From Tetrahymena elliotti 4EA (Eukaryota; Ciliophora; Oligohymenophorea; Hymenostomatida; Tetrahymenidae): a stretch of DNA of 64,000 nucleotides. The notes beneath the pieces are model-generated. The model ran no database searches. It was not told the origin of the DNA and saw only the letters and a program-made list of their open reading frames with translations. Both the position numbers and the translations under genes were made by a program. The stretch is from positions 1,705,205-1,769,204 of the forward strand of contig JH720295.1 of assembly GCA_000231825.2 (NCBI GenBank). Reading direction: 5' to 3'. Numbering within the stretch: the first letter of the stretch is position 1; the number at the start of each line of letters is the position of its first letter. This document shows, piece by piece, positions 48,458 through 63,187 of this stretch.

Positions 48458-51400
48458 ATGTCAAAAAACATTTTAAGGATTAGAGAAGATTGGGTGAAGA
48501 ATAAGTTTAAGGAAATACATACATAGGAGAAGCGTATTTAGAAATTTTAGTAATCAGAATAGCATCAAGAAAGGAAAGATAAAATCAAATATGATTTAAT
48601 AAAAATATTTGTCAGTGACAGGTCGATAGAGCTTGAGAGCAAATATTTTCCCATAATAAATGCAATAAATTAGGAGAGTGATAAGTATGATTTTCTACTT
48701 ACACTTCTGCTTTTGATTGCTGATAAATTAGAAGAGTATTTAACTAGCAAAGACCAAAAGAGTTCAAAGATAATCATCAACATTATTATTCATGCTCTTT
48801 AAAAGGCTCCTTTTGTTAAAAAGAAATAAGAATCACTTGATATTGTTATTTTAGCTTTGGAGATTCTAGTCAAAATCCATTTTTACACTCTCAAAAACCC
48901 ACAATAGTAGCATGTAGATTTATTGGAAAGTGATGATGATGATGAAGTTACTGATAGCAAAAAAGGAAATTCTTAGCAAAAAAATAAAGGCTACGCAGAT
49001 TAAAATTTAGATGAGGAATAAAAAGATGAATTAAAATAAATGAATACTAATAGTCATAATGATTTAGCGATTGAAATAGAAGATAATATCAATAATCTCA
49101 TTAATAAAGCCCACATTGAGCTCTTAAAATAATTTGAATTTATGGAGACTTTAGATAAAATATCAGCATAAAAGCTTTATTATTATCTCAATTTTATATT
49201 GCTTTATTCACCATTTCACGAACAACTCTTTGCCTCTATTAATAAAATTTACTTGCTTTATTATGACAATTTCTGCTAAATTTGTAATTCATTCTTAATT
49301 AAGTTCGAAGAATCTTTCTATTACGCATTAGATATTCTTTACACTGCTCCTATAACTCCTTCCTTTCTCTCCCTAGTAAAATATTTTATTTTCTTCATCA
49401 TAATATTAATCATAGAGTAAACTCTCTAACAACATTACATCACTTAAAATCCTCATTATAAAAATGATTCTATAAATATATCTAAATATTCAAAAGCTCA
49501 AACATAATAGAGATATTTTAGCATTTCAAAGTTATTTTTAGCATTATTTGAATAGGGAATATTTAATTCTCAAATATTAAGCTAATTTAACACTAAAAAA
49601 ATTATTTTAATATTTATGCAATCTTCATCAATCAAAAGAAATACTCTTTTTAAAAATTAAAACTAATAAAAGCTTAGATGGAAGAGAGAAATAAAATACT
49701 TTAAGCATTATCAATTTTGGAAATATTTTATTTTGAAGTTAAAAGATAAATAGCTTCAAAAAATAATATTTTTGGTTGTGATTTATTAATTTATACAGTC
49801 TAGAAAAAAAAAGCTGCATTTGTTTTTAATAAATAAACTTAAATAAAATATTATTTGTTAGCATTATTTATTGTGGAAATATTTCATTTTTAAATTTAAA
49901 GATAAAAAATAATGTCTTTGGTTGTACTTAAAAATTTACACAATCATAGCCTTAAAATGCTTCTTTTTTAAAAATTAAAATTTACTAGGAAAGGGAATAG
50001 ATAAATTACATTAATATTTGAAATATTTCATTTTTAAATTTTAAGAAAAACTCTCAGAAATAAGATTTTATTTCGGTTGAATTTTAATACATTAGAACTT
50101 TTCATTCAAGAAAAAAAAAAGTATTCAAAGAAATTAAAAGAAGATACAATATAAGTTGCAAGATTTACATACATCTTAAAATTATGTCAATATTAACCAT
50201 TTAAATTTAATTTGAGCTGAACAATAAAGATTTGTTTGAAATAAAATTGCTTTGATCTTAAATAAGATTCATTAATTTTAAAAATATTCAAGATGATTTT
50301 TTATTTGTTTGTTGTATTTAAATATTTCTCTCATTTGTTATTTTAAAAAAGGAATTGGCAAGATTATATCAAGTGTATAGGAAGATAGATAGAATAGAGT
50401 AGACTATTGTCATAATTTTGGCATTCTTTTAGGTATATAAATTTAAGTTAAAAGCTTTTATAATAAAAATATATGTTTAAATAATAAAGAGAGGGTTTTG
50501 CAAGGAAGGGACTAATGGGTATTCGAATGATTTGAATTAATAATTGATTAAGGAGTTAAGCTCTGTTTTTGATATTATGATTGATTTGCCTTAGTAGAAG
50601 TAAGAGGATATGCTGAAATAAGTGATTTCTTTTTTGAGGATATCTAAATAAAAAGACTAGTTTATATTTAATTAAGTAATTGAGATATTCAATAAAGTGA
50701 AATAAAAATTTATGAGTGGAAATACTAGCTTATGTATCAGTCTGATGTGTGCTCTTGCAGAAAATGATGACATTTTTGTTATTAATCCTGAAAATGGGGT
50801 TTGGTCATTAGAAGAAATAAATTAATATGCCATAGTTATTAAAGATAAAGCAGAGAAAATTAATGCTAATTCTAGTGATTTAACATTTCTACTTAGATTG
50901 TTCTATTTCTATACTAAAGTATATGACTATCTCAGCTAAGAAAATAAGATGATCATCTTTTCATCTTATGAACAAACAATTTTTACTAAATCTGCATCCA
51001 TTTTCTCATATGAAAAAGTATTTTCTAGCCATTCGTTTTTATTTATTTATTTATATTTTATTAACAGATTGCTCATTTGATTCTCTCAGAAAGCTTTTGC
51101 GACTCCAAGAAGAGATTATTTTTTATGATTGTAGGGATTATGGTTATGACATTTAGGGAAAGAAAAGAATGCAGAATGACGATATAGAATGTTATTATTA
51201 AGCTTCTCAATAGGAAATAAGAAAATTATGAAAATTAGTTTGAGATGGTTAAATATGCCTTTTTGTGTCATATGATAACAAATATGTATCAAACAAAGAC
51301 ATCATAAGTATAGATATATAATGCATAGAAAAATTATAAATTAGTTCAGCTTTATCAATATGATTCTCCTTAGGATTTCATGATTGTTTTTGATAAAGAT

Positions 51401-54400
51401 CTTGTTTAATTCGATTTGTTCATTTAAAATATTTTTGAGAAATTATGTTCGATTGCCACATTAAATAACGATCCATTATTACTCAAAGAAATTACTTGTC
51501 TTGCTTAATCACTCTAGAACAAAGGAGAATCATTTGCTTTATATGCCGGAGCATTTAAAAAAATGTTTTTAAAACTAATTCCTGTTGTCAACCCCTTCCA
51601 CTTAAACTAAATTCTAATTTTCTCAACAAAGTAAGTTTAAAGCAAGATATTCTATTGTTAAAATTAATATTCTTTTTCAAATTAAAAAGAGGAGAGTACT
51701 TCCCTATTTATGAAAAACTCTTTCAGAAGCAAGATTTAGATCAACAAAATTTAAAGATCGAAGATAACTATCAATTGATTAACAAAACATTCGATGAAGT
51801 TTATTTTGATAAAATGTCTTTAATCTCAGTAATTATTTTCATTTATTCTTCTACTTAAAATCCATATATTTAAGCTTCATAATACCACAAAAGAAATAAT
51901 GATTTTCATTATTATCTACAAGAATATTCATTAATATTTATCTAACTAAAAATTAATTAGATTTTATTTATTCTCCATAAATATGCTAATTTATTTATTT
52001 ACTTCAATGTTTATTATTAGCTACTAATGATATACGATTCAATAGAAATTATTAATTTTAATTTAATCTTTTTTCACAGTATATATTTTAAATATTATAA
52101 TAATTAGATCAGCGAATCAAATTTCTTAGACATTTACATCAAATATCTTGAGAAAGTATAGGATAACTAAGTTAAGAAATATTTCCTTAATGTTGTATAT
52201 GCTCTAGCTAAAAACTCATTTGAAAACACCATTTATCTGTCAAAGGTAAAATAAATAAACAAATTTATATTAAACAAACAAATAAACACATAAACATGCA
52301 AATAGATTTATTCATTTTCTTATTTTTTTTGAAAAAAATGATCTTTTTAGAAATTTCATTTAGTGGATAAGAAAGAAAAGTATATGTTTATTTTTAGTTT
52401 GTAAAACAAAATTTATCAAACAAATAAATAAATAAATAAACCAAGTGTTTTTATTTAAAGTTTTAAAATAAAATTTATCTGTCAAAGGGAAAACAAGAAA
52501 ATAAATAAATAAACAAATAGATTTCTTCATTTTCTGATCAAATTGAAAAAAATATTTTAGAAGTTTTTAAAGGAAAAAGAATGAATGAATGAATGAATGT
52601 CTGTCTATTTGTTGATTGAGAAAAATGAAACTAAATTAAATTTAAGTTTTGTTGAAAAAGGATGAATTGTTTGTTAAAATTAAATGAAAGAAAGAAAAGA
52701 GAATAATAATTTTTATTTAAGCCAAAAGTTTTTTAGAACATTGTAAGTTGTTTGGCTAAAGAACAAGAATAACAGAATAGAAAATTATTTTTGAACCTGG
52801 CTTAAGTTATTTTATCAGTAAGTAAAATTTATTTGAAAAATGAAAGATGGATGAGCGATATTTAAATATTATTAGGAAGGTGTTAATGCTCATCATGTAA
52901 AGAGTATTACTTAGTAGATTCTTAATTCTAAGGAGGATAAATACTTTTGTATGCTACATGAATCAATTAGACTTTTACAAGATATTATCAATGAGTAAAA
53001 TTCACCAAGTCATATCACTCCTTATTACTACTTTAAGGGAAGAGATTCTTTACTCATGCTTGATGAGAAAATCCCTTTTGTTGATAACTGTTCTAAAGGA
53101 TTTAGTGTAGTTGTCTGCTTGAAATTAGAAAGTGTTGCTAATTTCTATGAATCTTCTATAATGATAAAAGATATATAAAATACTCTTAATAGAGCTAACA
53201 ATACATAGGATGCTTCTCTTCCTTCCACCATGGAAACTTTAAAAAAGAAATAATCCTCAGAAAACCAAGATACATAACCTAAGTAGTGTCTTTTCTGCTT
53301 TGTTTCTAAAGATGACAGAAAACTAGTTGTATATATTATCCCAGGATAGGTACTTTCAATTAATTCATTTTATTTATTTTAATCAAATAGTCAATAGTAA
53401 AAAGCAAATAAATAAAAAATACATTTTTAAAGTAAAAATTTAGTATTACCTACCATAGAATATCTTTTATTCGCCAAATTACTTTTGTCAATCAGCAATT
53501 TATTTACCAATAATTTAAGAGTAAAAAACTTGCAGTTGATTTATTTTTACAATTTATATTTAATGAGATATTCTACAGTATGTGATTTTAAGAAACCCAA
53601 ATAATTTTTTTATTTTAAAATGAAAATTTGTGTTAAAATGAAATTTATTATAAAAAAGTCAAATAAAAAAGCAATATTACGAATTTGCTTCATACAAGAT
53701 TAGATAAGCATTGATATAGATTTTGATTATGGAAATTTTTCTGAATGTTCAAAGTGGCATATATTGCAAATAAATTACAGTGAGAAAAATGGTTCAGAAG
53801 GATTTGTTGTTGCTATAAATGGAGTAAAAAAGCAGGTATTTAACTTTATTCTTCAATATTAGATTTTGAAAATAATTAAATGAAAAAGCCTATTTCAAAT
53901 CAGAACAGAAGATATGGAAAATACGTTGATAATTTCAAGGTTTTAAAATAATTTTCAATAGGAGCAGAGATATCTCCTGCTAAAAACTGTGATAATTTTG
54001 TTATTGAAGGTTCTTTTTTCAATGGATTCATTAACCAGTTATATATCTTTAACGAATCAGTGTAAATTGAGAGGACTAAAATAAAACTTCAAGAATATCT
54101 TACAGAGATGTATTATAATGATAAATTAAGAGAAAAGGTAAATCACATTTAACATTAAAATTTGATATGAAAATGAGTTGAAAAATATTATTTAAAAACA
54201 GATTATTCTCAAATTAAATACTGAGAAAAACACTCTACCAAAGTAGAGTGAAGGGGAAACAAATTTATATTCTTCTATAGAGAGATAAAGTTCAAAATGT
54301 GATAGATAATCAAAATTCCATATTTAATATGGAGATAATAGAGATGAGAATATCATGTTAGAAGCTCCTATTTGTTTGACATATCTTAAACAAAAAAGAA

Positions 54401-57400
54401 AGATGATATAATAATCATTTTTAAATATTTTTAAATCAGATGACATTTCAGTTAAAACTGAATTTTCTCATTACAAGATTGCATCAAGAGGAATCAGATT
54501 TTTAGAGTTTTCTCACTTTTTAGAAGCATTATTATCAATAGGAAACATAGAAATCTTCATGTAATTATTTAAAATTAATTTTCTATTTCATTTCCTAACA
54601 AATTCTTAATTTCCTTTCATAGTTATATACTAGATTTGATTATTGGAAACAATGAACTCAATTCAGAATAAAAAATGGATATAGCATCTGCAGTATTTCA
54701 ACTTATGAGTGTCATGATACAACAAGATTAAGAAATTATCATGTTCTTTGATTAAAATTCTAAAGGAATGCATATATTAAAGATGCTTATCAAGGCAATA
54801 ATCAAAGAAAATAAGGTAAAATATTTAATTATTAAAATATTAATAAAGCATTTGGGTAAAGTAGTGGTTAAAAGATTGTAGCTAAAACCCATAAAAGTAT
54901 CAAACATGTGTATGTAGTTTATGAAAATGGTTAAAGTTGAAAGAAAGCATTTAGTATAAAACTTAAAAGATTTTTTATAAAAGTGCAATAAATGCTTCCT
55001 TAAATTGAGATTTCATAAAATTTAGTTTAATAAATTTAAAAAGCAATATGTTTTCTAATATAGCAATTAAAGAAATTCCCATATAGTATCTGAATCTTAT
55101 TTGAATCAATTAATTATAATAAAAAGCATTTACTTATCCAAAGTATAGAGGATTTTGATAAATTCTCTTTAAAATGCTATCTAGATATGTAAATGGGATT
55201 GCAATAGATTTAATTAATGATTCCTTTATTTTTTCAAAGTTTTGAACTTTAATAGAAATTCCTAATAAATTTATTCAGAATGAGGTTGCAGTGGATTAAA
55301 TTAATAATAAAAATATAAAATATTCTAAACAAAATCTTTAAAGAAATGCCAAATTTTAACTATACATGGCGTCTAAATAGAATTCATTTAAATTTTATTT
55401 ATAATAACAACCTTTTATGCATTATTATCAAAATTATCATATTTATACCTTTACCCAAAGATTTAATTTGTTTATTCATTATGCTCAAACACATTTTAAA
55501 TTTATTTAGGGATGCACAATATAATTTTTGGAGAGCTTTAAGCAGTTTATAGAAATAGGGTTTCCAGATTAAGGATACAATACTACTGATTGGTAGGATG
55601 AATAAGCAGAAATGACATAGTATGCTAGATAAGTGGCATTATAAGAGATATTTTTTTGCTATTAAATTTGGGGTTAATGCAGTTTTGTGATACAGAGAAG
55701 TGTGTATGTGTTTATTCATAGCTTTTTAGAAATTGATAAGGAGACATTTGATACTGTGTTTAGGATAGTTTAGAATGAAAATTTGATTCCTTTGTTTGAA
55801 GTTTTATAGAATAACTTTAATGAAAAGTAAATAAGAGCAGAGAATAGTGAGAATGATTGCAAAGAACTAAGAGATCTTAAAGGATATTTACTTAAGATAA
55901 TAGATAATATTTATAAGCCAGCATTTATTTAGGATGAAGTTTAATTAAAGAAACAAGACTACAAAGTATTAATTGAATTACTTTTAAAGAATATTTGTTA
56001 TGCTGAACCAGGTTAGTTGCAACTTGATTTAATTAAAATATTACAAAATATATTCAATGCAAAGATACCAATAGAAGTTATTACAATCATTTAACAGAAT
56101 GAAATAGAGAATTTAGAATAAATAATAGTTGGAATATTGAATAATACTTGTACTATGAAATAAGGAAGTTAATAAAACAGAGAGTATTTCTATGATAATG
56201 ATTAGTCTTAACAAATTAATCATTTTGATGAACTTATTTCAATATCTGTTTAACTTTTATTAGAATATTATCTTAAAAGTGTTAAGAAGTTTGATTCTAG
56301 CAGCATTCAAATACTTTAAAAATAGATATAAAATCTTGACAGTATTCTACCATAATATCTTCATAAAGAAACTATTACTATTCTCATTGAATATTTGAAT
56401 AAATCTCTTATTGAGAAATGGAAAATAGAAAAAACCATCACTGAAATACTATTTACTAGAGTACCTCATCTAGAGGGAACGCAATAAATTATGGTCATTA
56501 AAGATATTAAAAAAGTACTTGGAATACTTTACAACAGACACATTAACGCATTAGTAAAAATTCATTTCAAATCTTTAAAAATTAAAATTAATTTTTTTTC
56601 AAAAAATCAACAAAGAACAAAGATTAAATTGATGAAGATTTTAAATAGTTTTTGCATAAACTTGTGATTAATCCTCAATTCATTTAAATTGTTGAAAATA
56701 TTCTTTATATCAATTTCGAAGATGAAGAAAGCTTAAAAATTGTTTAAGATGCAAGTCAAGAAATTCTTGACTACATCATTAACTTTCTCATATGGGGAGA
56801 AATTGATGGAGCTAAATTAGTAAATTCATTCATTTATTTCATTTTTATTGTTTTTTTAAAAAAATATTTTAATGTAATTTAAATAGATTCAACAACTTAT
56901 TTAGAGCTCAATTCATGAATATTTTGAGAAGTTTATTCATATTTTATAACTCTAACTTACTTAAGTTAACAGTAAAGATTCCTCTTAGATTTTGCTTCAA
57001 ACCTAAAAAAATAATTTGATTGAACTGTTCTTCTATTTAGAAAACATTGTCTACTTCTACCCTAAATTAATTTAAAACCAAGAAGCTATTTACTAAAAAG
57101 TAATCCATCTCTACATAGGTAATCATGATTAACTTAACATTTTCTTTACAATGAATGCATTTTATTTTAAATAGAATTCTTTGGAAACAATATCCTTTGC
57201 TTGGAAAATTCAAATCCTCAAATAAAAAAAGAACTAGAAGGATAAATAGATTTGAATTAAACCTTCAACTATTTAGAGAAAATAGTCATGCATAAACTAG
57301 TTATAGCTAATGGTGGTATTCTTAGATCAGTTATTGACACCATATTTGTTAGCTATAGAAATAGCATTGATATTTCAGTCAAGAATGGGTAAATCTTTTA

Positions 57401-60400
57401 GAATATTTGAATTTTTAACTAAATATGTATCATTTAATAGATATTTATAAGACTTAAATATTTTCTTAATGAGAGATGTTGGTTCTTCATAACAGAAAGA
57501 ATAGAGGTTATTTACAGATATTGAAACAATTAATCTAATTGAATATAGAAATGAATCTGATAGAAATATTTTTACTGAATATTTCAAAGACTATATTCTT
57601 TCTTTCGCCTTTTAAGAATACTTTAAAACTACCAACAAGATCCTTAAAGAATCATTATACAAACTTATATATAATTCATACTATGAAAAAATGTAAAGAT
57701 CTTGGTCTAGCTTTGACACTATGCAAGTCGCTAATTACTCATATGATCTGCAATTAAATCCCTATGAAAATCTCCAAAAATTCTTGGAAGTATTTAACAA
57801 TAAAATTGAAATCAAAATAGACAATAATAGCACAATAGAAGAAATACAAGATTTTTTTGCTGAAGTCAAAGAAGTAAAATTGAATTTTATATTTTCATTC
57901 ATTCTAAAAAGTATTAAAAATCAACAAAAATAGATAATACAAAGGAGGTTTATTTTTTAAATTAAATGATTGATTTATTTTTTTAGAAAGCTTTTGATAA
58001 AAAAAGATTTTAAATTAAAAATTAAATTATTTTTTTATCACCCTCACTTCTCACTTTTGTAGAGATTAAAATTAACTAAATAATATATTACCCTCATAAA
58101 TTTTAATTAGTGAAGAGAATAATATTGAGTTATTTTTTAATTTTAATAGCTTAGGAACTTTCCTAGTAGAAATCATGAAAAGCTAAAGGAAATTCTTGAG
58201 AGTCATAAGAATGTCTTTTTAGAATAAATAATTCCTTTAATAGATAACTATATTGGGGTGTAAGTACAATATGTAAGACACATAAATGGTATCTTTAACA
58301 AGTTAAGAGAATAAGTATTTTAAGAAGCTAAAAGAGAGAAGATTAATATATTTTACAGTATTCACTCATAATCTGCATCAACAAATCTAAAATAACAACA
58401 AATCATTGAAACTTATAAATAACTTTGTGAAGATTCATTCCAGAAGTATTACTAATTAGAAAACGAGTAATTTATAGAAACAGCAAAAGTTTGGAAATCT
58501 AAAAGTAATTTTTTCCTTTTTTTTGAAGTTAATTTAAGTTAAATTTAATAAAGAAAAAAGATTAGTCAGTGAAAGAGGTCTCTGGTTTGAAGAAAATTTA
58601 ACTGAAAAAATAAAATGGAAAATAAATAAAGTAAATTCACTTCATTCATTTTTAATCAGACAAGCAAATGTTTATTAATTAATTTGCAAAGGTTGAAGAT
58701 AAACTTAGGAGAAAGTTTTTCTTGAAGAGAGACAAAAAGTGGCTTGATAAAAAGTTTTTCACTGATCCAAAATATTAGAAGCAATAAATTTTGCCAAATA
58801 AGCAATAACCTGAAGAAAATTATCAAAATAAAAAGCAATTTAATTTACTTGGCTCCTTTGAGAATGAAAATGAAACCCAAGACACCAATCAAAATTTATT
58901 TATTTAAAAGGTTTCTAAATTAAAAATTTGTTTGAAATAAAATAAATATCTTATTTATTATTTTAGGATCAATCACAAATTGAAGATAAGCAGCCTGTTA
59001 TAAAATAAGTTCAATCTTCTATTTTAGAAAACCCTTCTTCTATTTAAAGAAACTAGAGCTCTAAGTAATTAGAAAAAGATATTTCATAATAATCTCTTAG
59101 TCCTTCGAAGAATGAAGATGTCATAATAGAATAATTTGATTTCAAATCTAATATTTAGAATGCCTCAAGTGTAAATTTATCATGAAAAAAACTCTATTTT
59201 GATTTTAAATGCACATAACAAAAGAAAATCAGAAGTAGCTCATTTGGTAGCTAAAAGATCGTTGAAAATAACATGATTGATTTAATTTGTGAAGCTGAGT
59301 AGGTTACTTAAACTGGTGTAGTTTTTGGAGTATTGAGCATAAGTAATCACTATCAATCAATCAATTATAAAAATAAAATATTATTTTTTTTACAAGATCA
59401 AAAGGGAGCAATAATTTTTAGTAGCAAAGATTAAAGAACTAAGGCTCATATTTTGGGTTGTATTGATCATTAGTTAATATAAGAACCAAAAACTAAAGTT
59501 ATAAATGTAAGGACTGTAAAATTAGCAATATCAAGAAGATATCTTTTCTAAGAAATTGCTTTTGAGTTGTTTACAGATGATTAAAAAGTCATCTTCTTCA
59601 ATGTTTATAAGCAATCAACTAGAGATTCATTCCTAAACATAATTAAAAGGGTAATTAGCCTATATAAAAATCAATCTAAATATTTCAATCAAACTTATTT
59701 CAAAATTTATTTTTTGCAAATATACTGTAACTGTATCTGCTAAGATCGATCTCCCAATTATAAAAAAATCATTTTTTAATCGTTAATAACTTTATAAAAC
59801 TTTTTGGGAGAGATTAAAATAAATGGGTTAGTTGGATAGGGAGTTAACAGTAAATGGTTTTAATGAAAAGAATAAAATAATAATAATAAATATAAATTTA
59901 TATAAACATATTAATATTTAATAAAGATGAATGAAAAATGTGATGTGGTGATTAACAGAAAATTAGAATTCTAAAAGAGTGGAATAAAAGATGATTGGAA
60001 AAAAGGAAGAATCACAAATTTTGATTATTTAATGTAGCTTAACAAATTTAGTGGTAGATCATTTAATGATCTAAGTTAATATCCTGTTTTCCCTTGGGTT
60101 ATTAAAGATTATAAATCAGTAAACAATTTAAAATTTCATTTAATAAATAAAAACATTTTTATTTTAATTAGACTGAGCTTAAATTAGAAGAAGATTCGTT
60201 CTATAGGCCTTTATAGAAGCCTATAGGAGCAATTAATAGAAATAGATTTGAAGATCACTTTTATGAGAGATTTTAACATTCCTCTCCAAAAGACAAGGAC
60301 ACATATTTTATGGTTTATTTTATTTTTTGGAAAATAGTAATAAGATATAACTTATTCTTAATATAAAAGTATGGAACTCATTATTCTAATGCCACTATTG

Positions 60401-63187
60401 TCCTAACACTTTTAATGAGAATGGAACCATTTGCTGGTCTCCATTTCACTTAGTAATCTAATAAAGTAATCTAACGAATATTACTTTTACTTTACTACAA
60501 TACTAATTAAATTTTTAAAAATCTAGTTTGATCATGCAGACAGACTTTTCCACTCAATTCATGATTAATGGGAATCTGGTCAACTCAATTCAGCTGATGT
60601 TAAAGAACTTATTCCAGAGTTTTACTATCTTCCAGATTTCTTATACAATGTGTAAGATTAATGATCATCTAATAACATTCATATATATTTTCCATTTTAA
60701 ATTTCAAGGAATGAGCTCTTTTTAGGAAAAAAGTAAGATAATACAGAAGTTGATAGAGTTATCTTACCTGAATGGATTAAAAGATCAACTGACACTCCAG
60801 AAGTAAATCCTTATTTAATCAATTTTTGATAGGAATTTATTAAAAGGAAAATCAATTTTACAAAAAAAAAAGAAAGAAAATTGATAAAATTGATAAGATT
60901 TTAAATAAAAATTACTTTTGCTTCTTAATCTTATGAAAGAAAACAATTTTCATTAAGAATTATCAAATTTAAAACTAAAATGAAATCATTTCAAAAAGCT
61001 TTTTCTAAGCTAATTAAATTAATTTAAGAAATAAATAAATTGCAATAAGGAAATTACAAATAAAAACTATGGATCTAAATAGGAAGAGTTTAAAGATAAA
61101 AATTGATTTTAAAATATTTTAAATCAAAATTAAATAAATTTTAAAATATTTTTTTGATAATTTAGGAATTTGTTTTTAGAATGAGATAAGCTTTAGAGTC
61201 TCCATATGTATCTAAGAATTTACACTCTTGGATAGATTTAATATTTGGAAGCAAATAGTATGGATAAAAAGCTATTGAATATGAAGTAATTTAGTTATTA
61301 TATAATAATGTCAAATTAATTATTTTTATCAATCAAATAAGAATTTGTTCCATCCTTCTTCCTATGCTGAAAATTTCAATATAAGAGGATTAGATGAATC
61401 CTAAATTCTTGCTGAGAAAGCTAAAGTTATTTATTTTGGCCAAACACCATTCCGCCTTTTTGATGAAGATTAGAAGTCAAGGGATGATAGTGGATTAATC
61501 ACTATGCCAAAGATAACAGAATTTGAATTCTCTTACAAAATTACTCCTAAATATTAAAAGGTTTGCTAAGCTAGCTTATTAGAATATGTAACTGCGAACT
61601 AAAGATGTAATTTATTCATTTTTATTAATTTCAAATAAGCGTTTTGTTTTAAAAGATATATCTTTAGATATTTTTGTTGGTTGAAAAATGCTTGATTTCA
61701 TTTGATTTTTAAGATTAAAATTACCTTAAACAATTCATTTAATGCTTTAATTTATATAAAAAAAGATGTTGGACTTATGGAAAGAGACTTGAATAAATTC
61801 TACTTTAATATATTTAAATGTAAAACTTCTATTCTTGAAAAGGATTTCACTTACAGGAAAGGCAAAATTGAAATTAAAAAGGTAAACAAATGAATAAAAA
61901 ATAATTATTCTAAATTTTTATTTGAAATAAAAATTAGTCTCCTGAGATATCATTTAGAAATTCAGTGTTTTTGTATAGAACTTTTGTATTAAGTGTAGCT
62001 CATGGTGATAAAAACATAATAGTAAAGAACTTCAAAGATGAGAAATATGAAGCACAAACTAATTCTTTGCATAAGAAAATAAGTAATTAAAATATATTTT
62101 TCATTTAAAATGATTGAACTTAAAATCATTTATTTAAAAGTCACTTGTATGGATGTCTGTGAAGGATATATAGTTTGTGGTTCAAGGGATTGTAGATTGT
62201 CGGTTTATTCTGTTGGATTTAAATAAACCCTATTGAAAAACTTCCTTAGAAAAGAGGATATAGAAATTAAACATCTCAGAATGATATATGGTCATCACAA
62301 TGAAGTTTAGGCTGTGAAAGTAGATCAAACATTACTTATCATAGTATCTATTGATATGGATGGTAAAATTAAATCATTTTTCATATTAAAAATTCTTATT
62401 TTCTTTAACTAAATAAGGTTTGGGATTAATTCATGAATTAAAAACTATGAGATTTTTGCATTCATTTAAATTACCTGATTTGTAAGATAGTGAATGTGTT
62501 TAGTTCTTAGAGATTCATTAATGCGGGTTCATTTTGATTGTTACTAACTAAAAGAGATTGTTTATTTTTACGTAAAAAGCTTTATTCTTTTTAGTTGCAA
62601 CAAATTCATTAATTATATATTTAAAAAGCATGAATGGAAACCTCTATTTGGAATACTAGTTGTCAACTATTAGTAACTAAAATGAAGAAAAAATCACTGA
62701 TGTTAAATTCCTATCAAGTTTGAGTAGTTTTATTGTAAAAATTGATTGTTAAATGTGATCTTGTTTTTAAATTTGTCTTCTTTTATTATTAGTATCTTAG
62801 CACAAGCAAAGGAGCTATTTATTACTTGGATTTATTTGAAATAAAAGCAAAATAAATTAAAAATATGACACCTGCTCACTAAAAATTCTAAGCAAATAGC
62901 GAATAAATTACTTCAATTTATTTCCATTACTGTATGCATTTATTTATTTTAATCGAACTTTATTATATTAATTAATTATTGATTTATTTCAAAAGTTGAA
63001 AATAACAGATGCCTTTTATATACTTAGAGAAATGGAGATTTCAGTATTATTTAAGAGAAAGACAAAGCAAGTAAATTTTGTTTAATTAATTATCTAAAAT
63101 AGTTTTTTAATTTTTTAAAATGTTTTATTTTCAACAGCAAAAGCTCTAATGTAATTAAAACAAATGGGAATAGAAGAACAAATTTGA
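48458..63187 (+). CDS. Giant BEACH-domain protein (neurobeachin/LRBA/LYST type)
   Basis: About 36 exons close in phase to 9150 coding bases (3049 residues), ATG 48458 to TGA 63185-63187. Residues 1-~780 and ~1070-2240 are helical, armadillo-like. A concanavalin-A-like lectin domain lies at ~781-1066 (exons 52876-54137: GFSVVVCLKLES, SKWHILQINYSEKNG, RRYGKYVDNFKVL, NGFINQLYIFNESV). The PH-BEACH domain is at ~2244-2368 (VTQTGVVFGVLSI, ISRRYLFQEIAFELFTDD). The BEACH domain is at ~2368-2697 with hallmark strings ITNFDYLMQLNKFSGRSFND, LSQYPVFPWVIKDY, YGTHYSNATIVLTLLMRMEP, LIPEFYYLPDFLYN, SWIDLIFGSKQYG, YFGQTPFRLF. WD40 repeats end the protein (GHHNEVQAVKVDQTLLIIVS). This is the classical order for BEACH proteins, scaffolds of vesicle trafficking, lysosome size and, in ciliates, phagosome or contractile-vacuole membranes. 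The weak point is the first intron (49376-50432, 1057 bp). Confidence 0.9.
49416..49736 (+). other. Alternative exon or end of a separate gene inside the first BEACH intron
   Basis: After the first BEACH exon (donor at 49376) an acceptor TAATCATAG at 49415 opens a phase-0 frame that looks coding: SKLSNNITSLKILIIKMILQ, LKHNRDILAFQSYFQHYLN, LKYQANLTLKKLFQYLCNLH. It meets TGA at 49734-49736. If used, exons 48458-49375 and 49416-49736 would be a separate ~411-residue protein, or a truncated isoform, and the BEACH gene would need another start. Its 3' end overlaps the degenerate repeats described next. Confidence 0.45.
49640..50110. repeat. Three degenerate ~150-bp repeats in an intron
   Basis: A unit containing 'ttaaaaattaaaa', 'catta...gaaatattt(c/t)atttt', 'aaagataaa' and '(t)tttggttgt..tt' recurs three times at about 49640-49800, 49801-49950 and 49951-50110, diverged by substitutions and small indels. 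The repeats are non-coding in the BEACH model. Confidence 0.65.
52220..52580. repeat. Partial duplication of an exon end with its intron
   Basis: 'atttatctgtcaaag' marks the last codons of exon 52108-52245 and its donor. It recurs in the following intron at about 52465-52485 as 'atttatctgtcaaaggg', followed again by 'aaataaataaa...caaa' and 'atagattt(a/c)ttcattttct'. The second copy has gggaaa where the donor gtaaaa was. This looks like a local duplication of roughly 230 bp including the splice site. Confidence 0.7.
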
